From Serilophus lunatus (taxonomy: Eukaryota > Chordata > Aves > Passeriformes > Eurylaimidae), in NCBI GenBank assembly GCA_013399895.1, contig VXBA01005040.1, positions 620,001 through 684,000 on the forward strand: a DNA stretch of 64,000 nt. Direction: 5' to 3'. Shown here piece by piece: positions 1 through 12,619 of the stretch (position 1 is its first letter; each line of letters opens with the position of its first letter). Under the pieces are notes generated by a model. That model did no database searches, was not told the origin of the DNA, and saw nothing but the letters and a program-made list of their open reading frames with translations. A program made the position numbers and the translations under genes.

Positions 1-260
1 ATTTTTAGTATTTCAAATTCTGTAATTCTTTGTCAAGGAATTTATTTGAATTAATCCTTATACCTCTCTATCTAAAGATTAGGAGCAAGGTTCTATTTAA
101 AAGTGTCAAGTGCATACCTTGAATCCCAATCAGAAAAGAAGAAAATTATCTGTTATACTTGAATAACTGCCAGAGAAAAATATACACAGGATAAAACCTT
201 TTTTTCATTTTCCATTCACCTAACTTCTTCACAAACGAGCAAGCTCTGACATACAGTTCT

Positions 261-264
<4 letters not shown>

Positions 265-291
<27 letters not shown>
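265..291 (+). repeat. poly(A) run, 27 A
   Basis: An uninterrupted run of 27 A. The upstream sequence does not resemble a known retroposed gene or SINE, and avian CR1 does not end in poly(A), so this is called a simple homopolymer rather than a retroposon tail. Confidence 0.9.
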
Positions 292-294
<3 letters not shown>

Positions 295-2779
295 AAATAG
301 CTAAGAATTATGCATTCAATATTTACTAAAACTGGTATTTCTTCTTCTTGATGTTCCCTACTAATCCTATATCATTATATCATAACAAATACAAATTGTT
401 CAGAAGCCTGTCCATATCTTGAGAAGCAGGAATAAGAGAAGGGGATGAATAAATCTCCAGGAAAAATAAAAAATCAAGGTACAATTCCCATTAGAGCAGT
501 TAATTACTACAGAGCTTTTGTACCAACATAAATTCAAAGCAATATATTGATGTCAGAGTAGAGGTATTTATTTTGAGATAAATATTACACAAAAGCAGGT
601 AAATCTGCTAACTATGACTGATTTACTATTTTTGGTTCTGTAATCATTTCAGATTAAATCTCTGATTTACAGCTCTGCTGAGAGCATGAGTTCCTTCATA
701 CTTTTAATGAAAGTTGTGTAATCTGCTTCAGAGCTGTGATGCTGGAATGGAAAAGGCATAAAACAAACTGAGTAAGTAAACTCATAAACTACTGGCACAT
801 AAGAACAACTAGAGTGAGTTTTCACCCAGGCTGAATAAATCCACGGCTGTGGAAGGCTGGGCTCAGAGCCCATGTGGGATCTCACTGCCCAGCAGATTCA
901 GGGTAGGCACTGATAAGACACTGAGCCAGACCTTGCTCCTCCAGATTTGCCCACTCAAATCCAAGAGGTTTCCCTGCTCTGCAGAAGGCATCTGACAGCT
1001 TTGGTGCTCCCTAAAGCCTTAGAGGAGGAGAATCACAGGTGAGGAGGAAAGATAAAAGAGCCATCAGTGAGGGATTTCCCACCCTGCATTGAATTATGTG
1101 CCCATCTGTCATAAGCATGTAGGGTATCTTCACATTTCCCAGCTTGGAAAGGTAGAGGACAAAAATATATTATGCTTCTTTCCCTTTTCTGTCGAATGCT
1201 TCATGAATCTGTAGGGTAGTTTATGAGCTGTTTTGCTCTTTTGAAGCGCATGTAATGGGCCAAATGTGTCCTTTCTATACAAACAGCAGTTAACAGAGAT
1301 ACATTTGGCTCACTGTGCATTAAAATCAAAAATAGGATAAAGAAGACACAATTTAAGGTCTTATTGATTCAGGAAAAAATGAAATAAAATTGCTGTTGAT
1401 GGACCACTGATGAGAAAAAAAATCTCTTCCAGTTCCCTGTCCTCTCTGTCTCCTTTTGTTTGTTATGGACATTCTTTTACTCCAGAAAGAAACATTTGTA
1501 CCCGTGCAGATTAGAGAATATCACCTTGATACCAAACCCCATTGCTTTGCATTGGGAAAATTTGACTTCATAGGCAGGAGTGTGTGAACAAGTGAAGAAA
1601 AGAAAATGACCTGTTGTTACCACACTGTGGATTCACTAGAAGCAAAATGTGCTTTCTTAATTTCATCTATTTGTACCCAGCAATTCCAAGTGGATGCAAG
1701 CTTTTCTCTGAGTCATAGGCAATTTTAGGAAAGGGCTATGGAAGCAGATGAGGGGGAGAGGAAGAAACCTTGTTAAGTGTGGAAAAAAAATAACTCAAGG
1801 AACTCCAGAAGAGCATTTGGCATTTGATGTCTACATCATGCAGAGGGTCATGCCGGTCTCAGAAGTTAAAATCACTGGCAACAAGGAATTTGTCTCAGAA
1901 AGAGATATTTCTAGAGAAAAATAATTGCTAATTCTGTCCTCTTCTGTTTGTCTCAGAGCGACTTTCTTCACTCAACAGCTTCTTAAATGCTGTTCTCAAT
2001 CTTTTCCTTTTTTAACTGGGACCTCTGAGTAGTGCTGTGAGGATGGTACAAGTGTGGCCAGTCACCAGAGACCCTTTTCTCTGCCAGAGAGACAGGTGCT
2101 TGTGGAAGAAAATGGCCCTCTCTACAACCTGTCACCTCCCACAGAATGAGAGAGGGATAGCAGTAGCATTAGGGCAATTAATTAGCTGATAACTGAACTC
2201 CCATACTCACTTTTTCAGGCAGACCAGCAAATATTGCACAAAGTTCTCAATTTAAATAATTGAAATTAGTCATAGAAAGGGAACATTCCTTTCCACTAAG
2301 AGTGTCTCCGATGAAACAAATAGAGAAGCTTAGACTTTTATCATGAGGCTTCAGCTGAGAAATGCTCACAGGGTATAATTTATGATTGTGCAATTGGCCT
2401 AAATTGTGTCTCAGGTGCAAAAGAGACACACTTTATGTTTTAGACTGTCTATTTCCCCTCCATTTTTGATTAAATAAGCCACTTGCTTTTAGTGGTGATA
2501 TTTATTGTTGCTACTATAGCCCTAAGCATCAGGGTAGCTGCTGTGGTGATATTTCACTGAGCAACAAGAAACTCGGGAAAACCACACAAAGCCATTAGTG
2601 TGCAAGCTCTCTTGCTGCAGTTACCTGTATAAATGAAGGATTGTCTCAATCTCTCAGTATTTTCTTTTACAAATGTCTAAAAAACCAGAGAATTCATTGG
2701 TTTGAATTTCAGGATATGCAAAGCTAACTTCCAGCAACTGTGTTCAGAGTGAGTTAGCTGATATCATTTAATTTCGTCT

Positions 2780-3770
2780 CCATCTGCCTCCCGAACAGTT
2801 TGGCATGTGTTTCTGAGAACCCATCTGTGTCTGTGGGCTGGGTCAAATGATTGTACTCACAGACGTCATTTGGGATTCTTCTGGTTTGAGGCATTCATGA
2901 AAACCAGCAATTCATTGGCAAATGGCTTTTTAGTCATTCTGGACTCTTCCCACATTGCGTTTGTCAGCCACGCTATTTCTCTTGAACCTTTGTCCCAGAC
3001 TGGGGTTGTCGAATCTCCAAACCATGGAACATAGACTCAGCAGGGTCTGGATGGCCAAAAGATGTATTTGCCATTCTAAATCTGATGCAAAACAGAAAGC
3101 CTGTGTCAGTTTGAGAATCCAAGAGCTCCAAGATTTTGTCCAGAGAACTTTGAATACTGTTGCGAAAAGTATGTCTGAAAACACAGGTCATGGGTGCCTG
3201 CCAGTGCAAACTTCCAAGGTCCCAAGAAATGCTAGCGCATTTTAAGGCTTCTGTGAATTAGGACAACTTTGAAGAGAAGCCTTGGGCTTAGGAGAGAATC
3301 CAGCTGTGGTGTCTGCTGGAATATGCAGTTACAGTTGTGCAAATAGCAGTGATAGTCTGAAACGTTATGCTGCTGATTCAAGCCAGGGTTTTGGTTGGGA
3401 CATCCCAAATTTACCAGAGAAGGTTTCTCAAAGCCATGATGACATTGGGATTTTTCTGGGACTTTACAGAAAGTCTCTGAGCACAGATTTGTTACCTCAG
3501 TGCTACAGAATGCACTTCCTCCACATTTCTCAGTGGCTGTCCCACTTAACCAACTAAAGGGCAAAAGGCTAAAATCATGCACTGCTCATGGTGGTTTGTG
3601 TCTGTTCTTCTTTCACTGAAGCCAACGATTGTTCCCTTAGCCCAGAAAAGTTCAGGTCCAGCAGTAATTCCTAGAAGTTGCTGTGAACATGTCAGCCAAA
3701 GCCCATCTTCAGACATTTGCCTGAGTACCAAGGCTGAGGACAAAAGCCTTGTTGTGTTTTAATTGGCCCT
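2780..3770. other. ORF-rich block of unknown origin
   Basis: For about 1 kb the sequence is less AT-rich than its surroundings and stop codons are sparse on both strands. Plus-strand frames run 2807-3034, 2955-3245, 3282-3557 and 3577-3762; minus-strand frames run 2930-3184, 2973-3209 and 3232-3582. The successive plus frames at 2955 and 3282 are in the same frame, separated by stops around 3243-3281. No domain is recognisable. It may be a decayed retroelement (for example an LTR or internal segment), a decayed retrocopy, or simply a local composition shift. I see no clear LTR ends or poly(A) tail. Confidence 0.3.
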
Positions 3771-4559
3771 AATTTATAAGCTGTGATTCTCCATATTCCT
3801 GTATTCCTGAACAAGTATTCCTAACTTGCTACACTGTCATTTCTTCTTTCAAAGAAACTTGATCAAAAAGGTTGCTTTTTAAATATACACCTGGTAGTGC
3901 TGCTCAGTGGATCCCAGGACCTGGGGAGTGCTGGTTCCATGATGGAAGGGATAAAACAAGGACTTCATAGAAAATTAACTTGCTGATTTAGCTCTAGTGC
4001 ACAGGAAAGTGAGCACTGCAGAGAATTCTTCTCTTCAAAGTCGTTAGCATAAATTAACTTGAAACAAGAAGCTGCTGCAAAGATTTCTGCTACAAAAGCT
4101 CTCAGCCTTGAACCTCTTTTGTCTGTGTAATGGTAACTGCTGAGCAGAAGATTTTTCATCCTCAGAATGAGCATGGTCAACCTAATCTTGGTAAAAAAAA
4201 ATAAATCACCAAATATTTCACTTTATTTTGGTTAAACCAAGAGAAACAAAGACAAGGTGATAAATATTTTCCTCTCTCCATAATAAGCAAAGCTTCACAG
4301 TTTTTGCTTGCCTAAAAGAAAGCACTGTACCCTCCTCATCAAACCATTACACAGAGGAATATCTAAGAACTTTTTTTGCAATATCTCAGTGTCTTTGCTA
4401 TCTCTCTCTTGTGGTGCCACAAGCTAACGCAGGGCTGCAGCAAAATTTAACCCCAGTGCTGTCAGTCTCTGTTAACTCTTCTCCTTCAGTCCGATGGTTC
4501 AAAGAGAAAGTACAGCAAGTTGTTCTGCTGCTCGCAACTCAGACCACATGGCATCCTCA

Positions 4560-4990
4560 GGGCAGTGACCCAAACACAGCAATTCTCACGCCTGGTTTTC
4601 TCCTGCATTGGAGAACCTAAATTTAGCATCCTTGGCAATGCATTTGGATCAAAGCAGACCTCAGCTGCGAGGGTCTTTGCATTGGCTATTCTTGCAGCAT
4701 CCTTTACCTAATGAACTCGCAAGGCAGTCGAGCGAGGCTGCTCCGAGCTGCTCCAGAGCTTGCCCAGGCTGCACAGGGGCATCAAATAACTTCCTACTTT
4801 CATCCACACACAAAAATACATTCTGCTATTCTTACTAACAATCCCTTGCAAAGCCTTTTGTTGGGTAGCCGTGCGCAGTGGTGGCTTTAGGAGAGCTTGC
4901 ACTGCGGGCTCCAAAGCAGTTGGACTGCGCTTTTCCTTCTCTATACCTTCCTTTTCTTTCCCCTCGTTTTTCGGAACACTGACTTTCCAG
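4560..4990. promoter_or_regulatory. CpG-retaining block, possible regulatory element
   Basis: Roughly ten CpG dinucleotides fall in about 430 bp (for example in GTCGAGCGAGG at 4727-4737 and GCCGTGCGCAG near 4869), whereas the flanking kilobases have very few. The block is GC-richer than its neighbours but below what I would call a full CpG island. No TATA box, initiator or adjoining exon is evident. A distal enhancer or a weak unannotated promoter is possible; this is inference from composition only. Confidence 0.25.
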
Positions 4991-5828
4991 CTCCAGGCAA
5001 AACAGCCGCTGCTATTTTTCTCTTGATTTTTAAGGATCACCTCAAGTGAAACTTTGTGGCATTTTAAGAACAAGAGCATTTATCTGTGTTATTTATAAAA
5101 ACCTCCTCCATTAACCCCTGCATTTCACTTCCCATTAAAAACTAGATTGCCAAGAGTGTGATGGTACCCTCATCTTCCTCCCACATCCTCCTTCAGCTTT
5201 ATAGCAAAAAGATATTCCTTAGTCATGTTTGAATTACAGTGGGAGCTTACTATAAAAAAGGGTTATCACACTTTTTCAGGATGGATAGAGTACCCTTTGA
5301 ATATTGAATACTGAGTTAGAATAACTACACATTTCAATTTATAGATGCCTGAAATGCAACTAAAAATATGTAAACAGCTTGTAACAATCTTACCAACTTC
5401 ATGGATCTATTTTCCTAAACATTTGTGTGAAATCTTACTATTGTAAACCACTGCATCTTGGACCTCTAAAGATGTGGAATCTGGCCCAGCAAATATTAGT
5501 GTACTGCTTCTTTTCCTTCCTTAATCTCTGCTGATGCTCTAAAGGTAGTTCCCATAGGACTGCAAGCTGCTACTTAAAAACCCTGTAATAAGTAAATTAC
5601 ATTTCACATTAAGTTTTCTTGCAATAAGTACCATCTCAGTATAAATTATTGCAATCTCAGCATCAAACTTGCCTGTTAGGATGTCATTTCAATACAATCC
5701 AAATACTCCAACATACAAAGGATCATTTCTTCTTCCATAACAAGACAGGCTGTTAAGAAGACAAACCACTTGTAGATCAACATAATAATGTTTTTGTTTA
5801 TTATGCAAGATGATTATTTCCTCTACAA

Positions 5829-5965
5829 AATCACAGAATCATTTAGGTTGGAAAAGACCTCCAAGGTCATCAGGTCCAATCTTTAAACATGCAGTATGCA
5901 AGCCCTGCACTCCAAGGTGTTCTACCTTCAGAGCTACTCACCAGTCAAAATCAAGCACTAAACTA
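5829..5965 (-). mobile_element. CR1 LINE 3' fragment (GGTTGGAAAAGACC subgroup)
   Basis: Read on the plus strand this is the reverse complement of a CR1 3' end. It begins with AATCACAGAATC (the inverted terminal octamers), followed by TTAGGTTGGAAAAGACCTCC and the AAGGTCATCAGGTCCAA core. Similarity fades after about 5900, so the inner edge is approximate. Only a short 3' stub is present, as expected for 5'-truncated CR1 insertions. No coding part survives. Confidence 0.85.
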
Positions 5966-7489
5966 AAGCGAGATTAAAACACTTCTGCTCTGTTTTGTTG
6001 TGGCCAAATACATTAGATTTGGGTAATACACTTCTGTAAACACTACAGATGTGATGGGCCTTGTGTAAACACTCTGTCTTCCACCAGCACAATGAGAATA
6101 AATTAGGACAAATTACAACTGTAATAAGCAACAGAAACACACTAGACTTTGCAGTAATGTCTTCTGGAAAATATTTCTTTAATCTGGGGACTAAATTAAG
6201 TGATATCCCCAGTACACATGCTCATCAGAATAGGCCAAATTCATTTCATGCAGGAAAATTCAGTGAGCAATTTTGATCCAGTCACTTCAGAGCATCCTGC
6301 ACAGTGCTACAATATAAAGATGTAATTTAAACTGATGCACAGAATTAATTAGAACCACCCTAACAATTTTGCATCTTTAAATTTGATAGCTCTTTGCAAA
6401 ACATCTGTGCTCCCCTCCCAGCTAATTGCAAGCACAGAGGGAAAAACCACAAGCATGATGTTTGATGCCTCCTTACAGAGACCTATTTACACTCACTAAT
6501 ACAAACACAGCTTGCTGCAAAACTTGCCAACACTCTGGGCTTCTTACACCATCTGATTTCTGCTTGCTGGCCAGTAAAAAAATGTTGGGATTGAAACTGC
6601 CACTCAAGTACATATTCAAGCCTTGAATGCCTCATCGAGTAAATTGGATTGTTGTGACACAAATCTACAAACTTGTTAAGGCTTGCGCTCTTTCCTGAGC
6701 TCAAGATTTGAAAAGACCCAACTGTGTGAAGGATGGCTGGAATGTCTGTCTTAATTTTCCAAATCTCTCAATGGTTTTAAAGTCTGCAATTATTCCTTTT
6801 ATATTACAGGGAGTGCAGTTCTGTGTGAGGCTACATGGAATCACTGTTCTTTCCTGTTTCAGGTGCTCCTTGGAGTATTGATCTGTCCAGGAAGGACCAA
6901 GTCCAATGGACAATGTAGCCTTGAGACATGTTAAGGCTTCATGGCATGCTATGTGCTGTAGGTGCAAAGGAAGATATTCTTTGCATGCAGAACAGTTATT
7001 TTGCCCAAATGATCTGCCTCGGAGAGTACATGTCATTAAGGCAGAAGGCTTTTTCCTGTTCTGTGGGTTTAAACAAGTTTATATTGTATACTAGATTTTG
7101 AAAAGTCTTCTGCATATTGAGACATGAAAACAAATCCTCCTCACTTTTTGATAGAAAGGAGGAAGGGCAGAGAAGTGTAGTGAACACTTCTAGCAGAGAA
7201 AATAAAACCTCTCAGGCGTGCTCAGGGGCTGTTTTTTAGTGGTATGGAGGACATCCTTTTCCATGCATTGCCAAATGTGCATGGCAGTGACATTACCTGA
7301 CATATCCAAGCAGGAAATAATGCTAATGAAGGGGGAAAAGCTGAGTCAAACTCAGTGCAACAGGGAACAACACAAGCCTCAAAGGGAGAGACCTGCAGAC
7401 CTTGCAGAGGTGCTGAGTGCTCTTGCAGAGCTGATGACTGGTCTCACTTGCTATTTAAGCTGCTCCCCCTGAACTCTTGGCAACTGCTC

Positions 7490-7690
7490 TGCTGTTTTCT
7501 GCGTAGGTTCACTGACGTTTTTAAGCAAGGTTTATTCATCGTCGCAAAGGGGTACATAACCTCAAGCTCTTTGTCATTATTCATTGGCAGTTTTTTCTGT
7601 CCCTTTTGCAAAAATCTACTCAGTTAAACATATGAATAGTTATTCCAGAGAAGTTCATTTTAAAAGCACAATTTTATGTGAAAAAAAAAT
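7490..7690. promoter_or_regulatory. candidate conserved non-coding element
   Basis: The stretch keeps CpGs in an otherwise CpG-poor region (GCGTAGG, TGACGTT, ATCGTCGCAAAG) and contains TTTATTCATCG and ATTCATTGGCAG, which includes an ATTGG (inverted CCAAT). These words suggest constraint, but the call is by eye only. Confidence 0.2.
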
Positions 7691-8479
7691 ATTAGCCAAG
7701 AGGTACATGAAGCAAAACAAAGGAATGATTTCTTCAGCACCATGACCCACAAGAGTCCATGTCTTAATTCTTTCAGCTTTCCTACCATGCTGGATCCATG
7801 GAAAAGGAAGGGATTTGAGTTCCTGTGTTAGTTTCCTTTAAGGGCAAGCTGACAGATAGTGCCCTTCTTCTTTGACAGCTCCACTAAAAACCAAATCTGT
7901 CAATCACTGGCCATCACAAATCATGATTTCAGCCAATATTTCACAATGCTCTGGGAGCTATGAAATGGAACATTAGCCCAGACATCCTTACTTACAGGCT
8001 GTAGTAATAATAAAAATTACCTGTAGTAACAGTTTGTAATAACATGACCCTATTATAAACTACTTCATAAATATAATGAAGAATGAATGAAAGTCATGTT
8101 AATTTATATGCTTTTATCCCTGAAGCTAAATGCCTGAGGAATGACAGTAGGCCATTTCCTTGCAGAGATCTGTGTACATACATTAGTCTGTAGGGTCGTA
8201 GAACTGGTGTAAGAAGCAGGATTTTGAGGTTGCACATCTCTGGGCAGACCCAGTTCAGCTCAGTTACCCCAGCCCGGGGGGAGAGCTGGGATAACTGCTC
8301 CCCATGCCCTCCAGTCTGTAAGGAATGAGACTGTTAGTCCTAGGAGCAATCTATCAATATTGATAATGCTATATTTGTCAGCACCCTGCAGTTTGTTTTC
8401 ATTTTGCTGTTATCCCCTAACTATGTGCCATCTATCAACATAAACTGCCTCAGGGGGAAAACAGAGACGAACAACAGGA

Positions 8480-8720
8480 AGAAATTACTATTAAAATTAA
8501 GCAAAAGAGGAACGAATTAAGAGTATTTGAACATAAAATATTTTAACTTTCCTTTGCAATAATTAGAATTTGTGCTTGCAGTGCAGTTTTCCTCCACAAT
8601 TACTTTTCTGACCTTCCATCATAATGTGGGTGAGAAGCAGGAGTATGAAAATGAGATGAACTTAATTAAAATTGCTTAATTTATCTCATTTCATTTAAAG
8701 TGCAAACAGATACTCTAACT
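8480..8720. promoter_or_regulatory. candidate conserved non-coding element, homeodomain-type words
   Basis: A dense series of ATTA/TAAT words (AATTAAGCAAAAG, ACTTAATTAAAATTGC, TTAATTTATCTCATTTC) lies in a repeat-free interval. Such density occurs in developmental enhancers but also by chance in AT-rich DNA. No coding potential is seen. Confidence 0.2.
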
Positions 8721-9129
8721 GAAAAATTTAAATATCTAGCAGGCTGTTTTCCTATTCTATTAAACAGAAATACAGGTCTAGAAATCTTAATTTAAAATAT
8801 AGTTCTATAAACCTTCTTTTTTTATGCTATTATCTTCTATTTTTAAACTTTTGCTTTCTGTGTAAGAATTTCTCTGGTCACCCATAATGAAAAGAAAAAG
8901 CAATCTAACTTGTGAAACAAAGAAATCATTATTAGTAAAGAAACTTTACTGAGCACTGAGATTTTTGGATTGCACACATAATTGGGAAATAAAGGAAAGT
9001 TTTAGAAATTACATGTCCTAAGGCCAATTACATATTCCCTTCTTGATGGTCCCATCTGGTGGAGCTTAACAGGGAAAGAGACACGTGTTTTATAGTCCTG
9101 TTGAAGTATAGCTGTTTTACTTGGGAGTG

Positions 9130-9460
9130 TCAGCATAGATACAGAATTATTCTGCTGAATTATGAGCATTATTTGAATGTCACAGCAGACGTGAGATAAG
9201 AATGAAGGTGATGATTAATGCCATGACTAAATTAAAATATTTGTTGTTGCAATGTGGCATTATTAGCAAATCTGAAGCAAAATAAATTACACCAAAAATA
9301 CTCAGTTGCATTTGTATTCATCGAAGCTCTTCTGGTTTTTTTGCTGGTATGCAAATTCATCTGGAACCAGAACCAACTATCTCCACAACTGCAAGTTTTC
9401 CTGCGGCTCATGTGGCAAATGTCACCTAATTAAAAAGAAGCAAATAAATTAAAGTCTTAA
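9130..9460. promoter_or_regulatory. candidate conserved non-coding element with octamer site
   Basis: The repeat-free interval contains a perfect POU octamer ATGCAAAT at 9349-9356, TTGCAT at about 9306-9311, ATTAATGCCATG and several TAATTA-like words, with preserved CpGs (CATCGAAGC, CTGCGGCTC, AGACGTGAG). Clustering of these words suggests an enhancer. Function is inferred, not shown. Confidence 0.25.
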
Positions 9461-11469
9461 TGTCACTTGGTCTAACACAATAATCATAATGTGAAAATCG
9501 CTTTTGTGACAGAGCCAGGTGTCTGTTTGCTCTCACAGACTTGATTCTGCAGATCCCTCCACAGGCAGATCCCAGAAAAAAACAATGGATTTTTCCCATG
9601 AAAAACGTTATTCATATGAGCAAGTTTGTGAGTATTTAGCACTGCATGTGGTATAAACCTCTGCATAAAAGTGACTTTGCTGCCACTCTGATTACTATTT
9701 CTATGTGTACGGTATTGTATTGCTGTTTCTTTTTTTCGTGTTAATTATACTTGATTAGAGGAAACAGCATCACAGCAGGAGACAGGCAGCAGCAGATTTG
9801 CTGAACCCTTGCACACCTCTGCTGTGATTGCAAGCCTCTGAAAAGATTTGAAGGTCATGCTATGCCTCTACCAACTATTTCTTTTTTCAAATGGTAAAAA
9901 ATTTAGAAAGGTGCAACACTGCCTGTTGCAGATTTATTACAAAACAAGCTTTGAGGCAAAATTTAATTCCATCACGGACTTACTCAGAAATGTTGGATGC
10001 AAAATGCATTCCTTGAGTTCCCCAGGGAGTCTGCAGGAGAGAAGCCTAGATGATGGGAAAGAGGACCCCCAGCACAGTTGTACAAGCTGAATCATGTGCA
10101 ATCAGTAGGTCCAGTGAAGAGGATGTGGAACTCAAACACTCAGATACTGCAAAGTCTTTACATATAGTACACATTTATTTCATGTAGCTACAGAGTCTAA
10201 TGAAAAGCTATGTCTGTCAGTTTTGAAACATTCATTGTGCTTTCTCCTTATACTGAGGAAGTTTTCTTGGTTCGGTTTTTGGGATTCAGAGGTAAAGCAG
10301 CTGAATCTCACAGTTCTTGGAACCTCAGTGTAGACGTGAGCAACACACAGTTTCACTATTCTGATTTCATTATTTAACATTGCCTTTATAGGCATATAGA
10401 ATATATGGCATACAGAATCATATGTCATAGGCTACAATGCACAATACTGAATATTGATGGCTGCTCAAACCTACTTCCTACCCAGCCTGCTTGAATTTTG
10501 AGGCACTTCTGCTCATACTGATGGAAGAAGAGAGACCAACTTCAATTTGCAACTTAATTCTAGATCAGCATTTCTGGCTGCATTTCCCTTGTGGGATGAA
10601 AAAAAAGCCTATGCTCAAGCACTACGCTGAACAGGGAGGTTATTGAAGGTCTCATATCTCCAGATAGTCTTTTATAAAAAGTGCATGAGATTTTCAGTCG
10701 AGTTTTAAGGGCTACAACATATGTAGGACAATAAAAAAAGAGTGGAAATAAACAGTGGTAATATAAAATATTTAATTAAAGCAAAAGAACACTTTCCATC
10801 CTTTTTGCCCTTTTAGAATTTGTTTGCATTTTAAGTAGTTTCTTCTTGCTAATATTGCAAAGGCAGAAGAATGGTACTTTTAGATTTCCATAAACTCATC
10901 CATTCAGAAACACCTTTATTCATAATTTAATTGATACATTTGTGTAGAAGTCAGTTCATGCAAATTGCTTTCTTCTCATATCTTTTGCAACTTCTCTGTA
11001 GGAAAAACATGCCTTTCTTTCCTTTGTGCGTATCCCTGAATTTCTTGCTCAGAAATTCTCCTCTTATTTAGTGCAAAAAGGAAAAAATTATGGCTCTTTG
11101 TCTTAATAGACAATGGGCACAGTTATGTTGAGCCAGTGCTCATCCGTGGGATACACAGTAATCTTAGTACCTAATCTGGTAATTTTTTTAAAGCATCCCA
11201 GCAACTGCAAGACTTTAAAGCAGTGATGTATTGTGTGGACATTGGTGAGCCTCATGGCAGGGAGCAATACTTGACAGAAAATCTGATGTGATCTGTTGAG
11301 ACAGGCGCTGCAGCCTAAGGGACATCAGATTTCTAGTTAAAATGACAAATAAAAGACAAAGAAGAGATAAAAGATGAGCAAATGAAGGCAACTTGCTCAG
11401 GACTGGTACCACTTAACAATGGTGGGATGTAAGAGAAGCAAAAGTACCAATCATCAAAAACATTGAAAG

Positions 11470-11708
11470 GAGTTTGAGGCAACAGGCAAAATCTGATGAA
11501 AGTTCCACTTGAACATGAGGAAGAACTTCTCTACTGTGCAGTGACCAAGCACTGGAACAGGTTGCCCCAAAGAAGGTGTGGAGTCTCCCACAGAACCACC
11601 TGGGCACAGTCCTGTGCCATGTGCTCTGGGATGAACCTGCTTGAGTAGAGATGCGGAACCAGTCACTGTGGTCCCTTCCAACCCGACCTGTTCTGTGATG
11701 CTGTGAGT
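11470..11708 (+). mobile_element. CR1 LINE 3' fragment
   Basis: A forward CR1 copy. GAACATGAGGAAGAACTTCT followed by ACTGGAACAGGTTGCCCC is the typical ORF2 C-terminal coding region. The copy ends with GTCCCTTCCAACCCGACC and TTCTGTGATGCTGTGAG, a decayed form of the CR1 terminal octamer repeat. The inferred start near AGGCAACAGGCAAA is approximate. Its sequence between the two blocks differs from the other copies in the window, so it belongs to a different subfamily. Confidence 0.88.
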
Positions 11709-12382
11709 CCAAGGAAGTTCCATTGTCATCCTGGTCCATGAGGTGCAGCTGCAACACTCTTGACCGTGTCAATCTGTGGACACGTGTTTTTCTAGTTATC
11801 CAGTCAGGGTGCTCAGCAGCAGCATTGGAAGGTGACCAACTCCACTTTAGAACACCAATGGAGTCTTCCCTTCCCCCATCACATCACAATCCCACACCCA
11901 CTGTACCACACACCTTCCCGCTGGGACAAATCCAGGGATCCTGGTGTTGTTCATTCATCATGAGGGAGGGAAGTACCCACAGAAATACTTCCCTCTCTGT
12001 GTGGCACACAAAACCTTCTTACAGCCAGAGCAATAAGGTGAAAGCATAAATTAAAGCCTGCCTAAAAGAAAACACATTTCCAAAAAAATATTAATTTGTG
12101 CAAGGATCATGGCAAAGAATTTATGGTGATGTTTAATTATTGAATAACCATAGCAACTTTGTTAATACTATAGAGACACCCTGGTGATTCTTAAATATAT
12201 CTCTGTATAGGGGAAATGCTTATTCGCACACCAGAAGAATTTTTATGTGGTTAAGATGCTTGATTGGTGCTTTGAAAAGGTGGCTCCCAGTTTTCATGCA
12301 GTCACTGTGTGGGACTGTGGCTTAGAGACCAATTTGAACACTCTTTGAAGGATATTCAGAAGTTTTACCTTTCTGTGAACAA

Positions 12383-12424
12383 GAGGAAGCTGGGTACTGT
12401 CTGATTGTGGAGCTCTTGTAACAG
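12383..12424 (+). repeat. left arm of imperfect inverted repeat (42 nt)
   Basis: The reverse complement of this 42-nt segment matches 12620-12661 at 38 of 42 positions, counted by hand. The segment runs from GAGGAAGC to CTTGTAACAG. The arms are separated by 195 bp. Similarity falls off quickly outside both arms. It could be the subterminal repeat of a decayed DNA transposon or the result of a local inverted duplication. Confidence 0.9.
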
Positions 12425-12556
12425 ATTCTGGTGTAACATCTGGATTCAGAGGATTATTAGTTCTGGTGCACATTCCCAGAAACTGCCCAGTTCTGGGACA
12501 GTTTATGCAATTTTAATGCTGGAGGGAAGAAAGAAACCCTAACATATTTATATTTA

Positions 12557-12594
12557 TACATACATACATACATACATATATATGTATATGTACA
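12557..12594 (+). repeat. (CATA)n / (TATG)n microsatellite
   Basis: TACATACATACATACATA grades into TATATATGTATATGTA. It lies inside the loop of the 12.4/12.6 kb inverted repeat. Confidence 0.9.
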
Positions 12595-12619
12595 CACAAT
12601 ATAGGATAGTTTCTGTGTC

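Larger units (their letters stand above)
1..5828. other. unique non-coding DNA, no gene recognised
   Basis: AT-rich single-copy sequence with a poly(A) run near 0.27 kb. Short open frames occur on both strands but show no domain, codon bias or splice-bounded exon that I recognise. Two blocks stand out and are listed separately: an ORF-rich, less AT-rich block at 2.78-3.77 kb and a CpG-retaining block at 4.56-4.99 kb. Nothing else in the stretch can be named. Confidence 0.6.
5966..11469. other. unique non-coding DNA, several CNE-like blocks
   Basis: No gene or recognisable transposon. The composition is AT-rich. Blocks near 7.49-7.69, 8.48-8.72 and 9.13-9.46 kb have the look of vertebrate conserved non-coding DNA (homeodomain-type TAATTA/ATTAAT words, an octamer site, retained CpG) and are listed separately. 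The remainder contains only short chance ORFs. Confidence 0.55.

Noticed and set aside
265..291. Poly(A) run as the tail of a processed pseudogene
   Set aside because: No coding similarity or target-site duplication is visible in the 264 bases available upstream.
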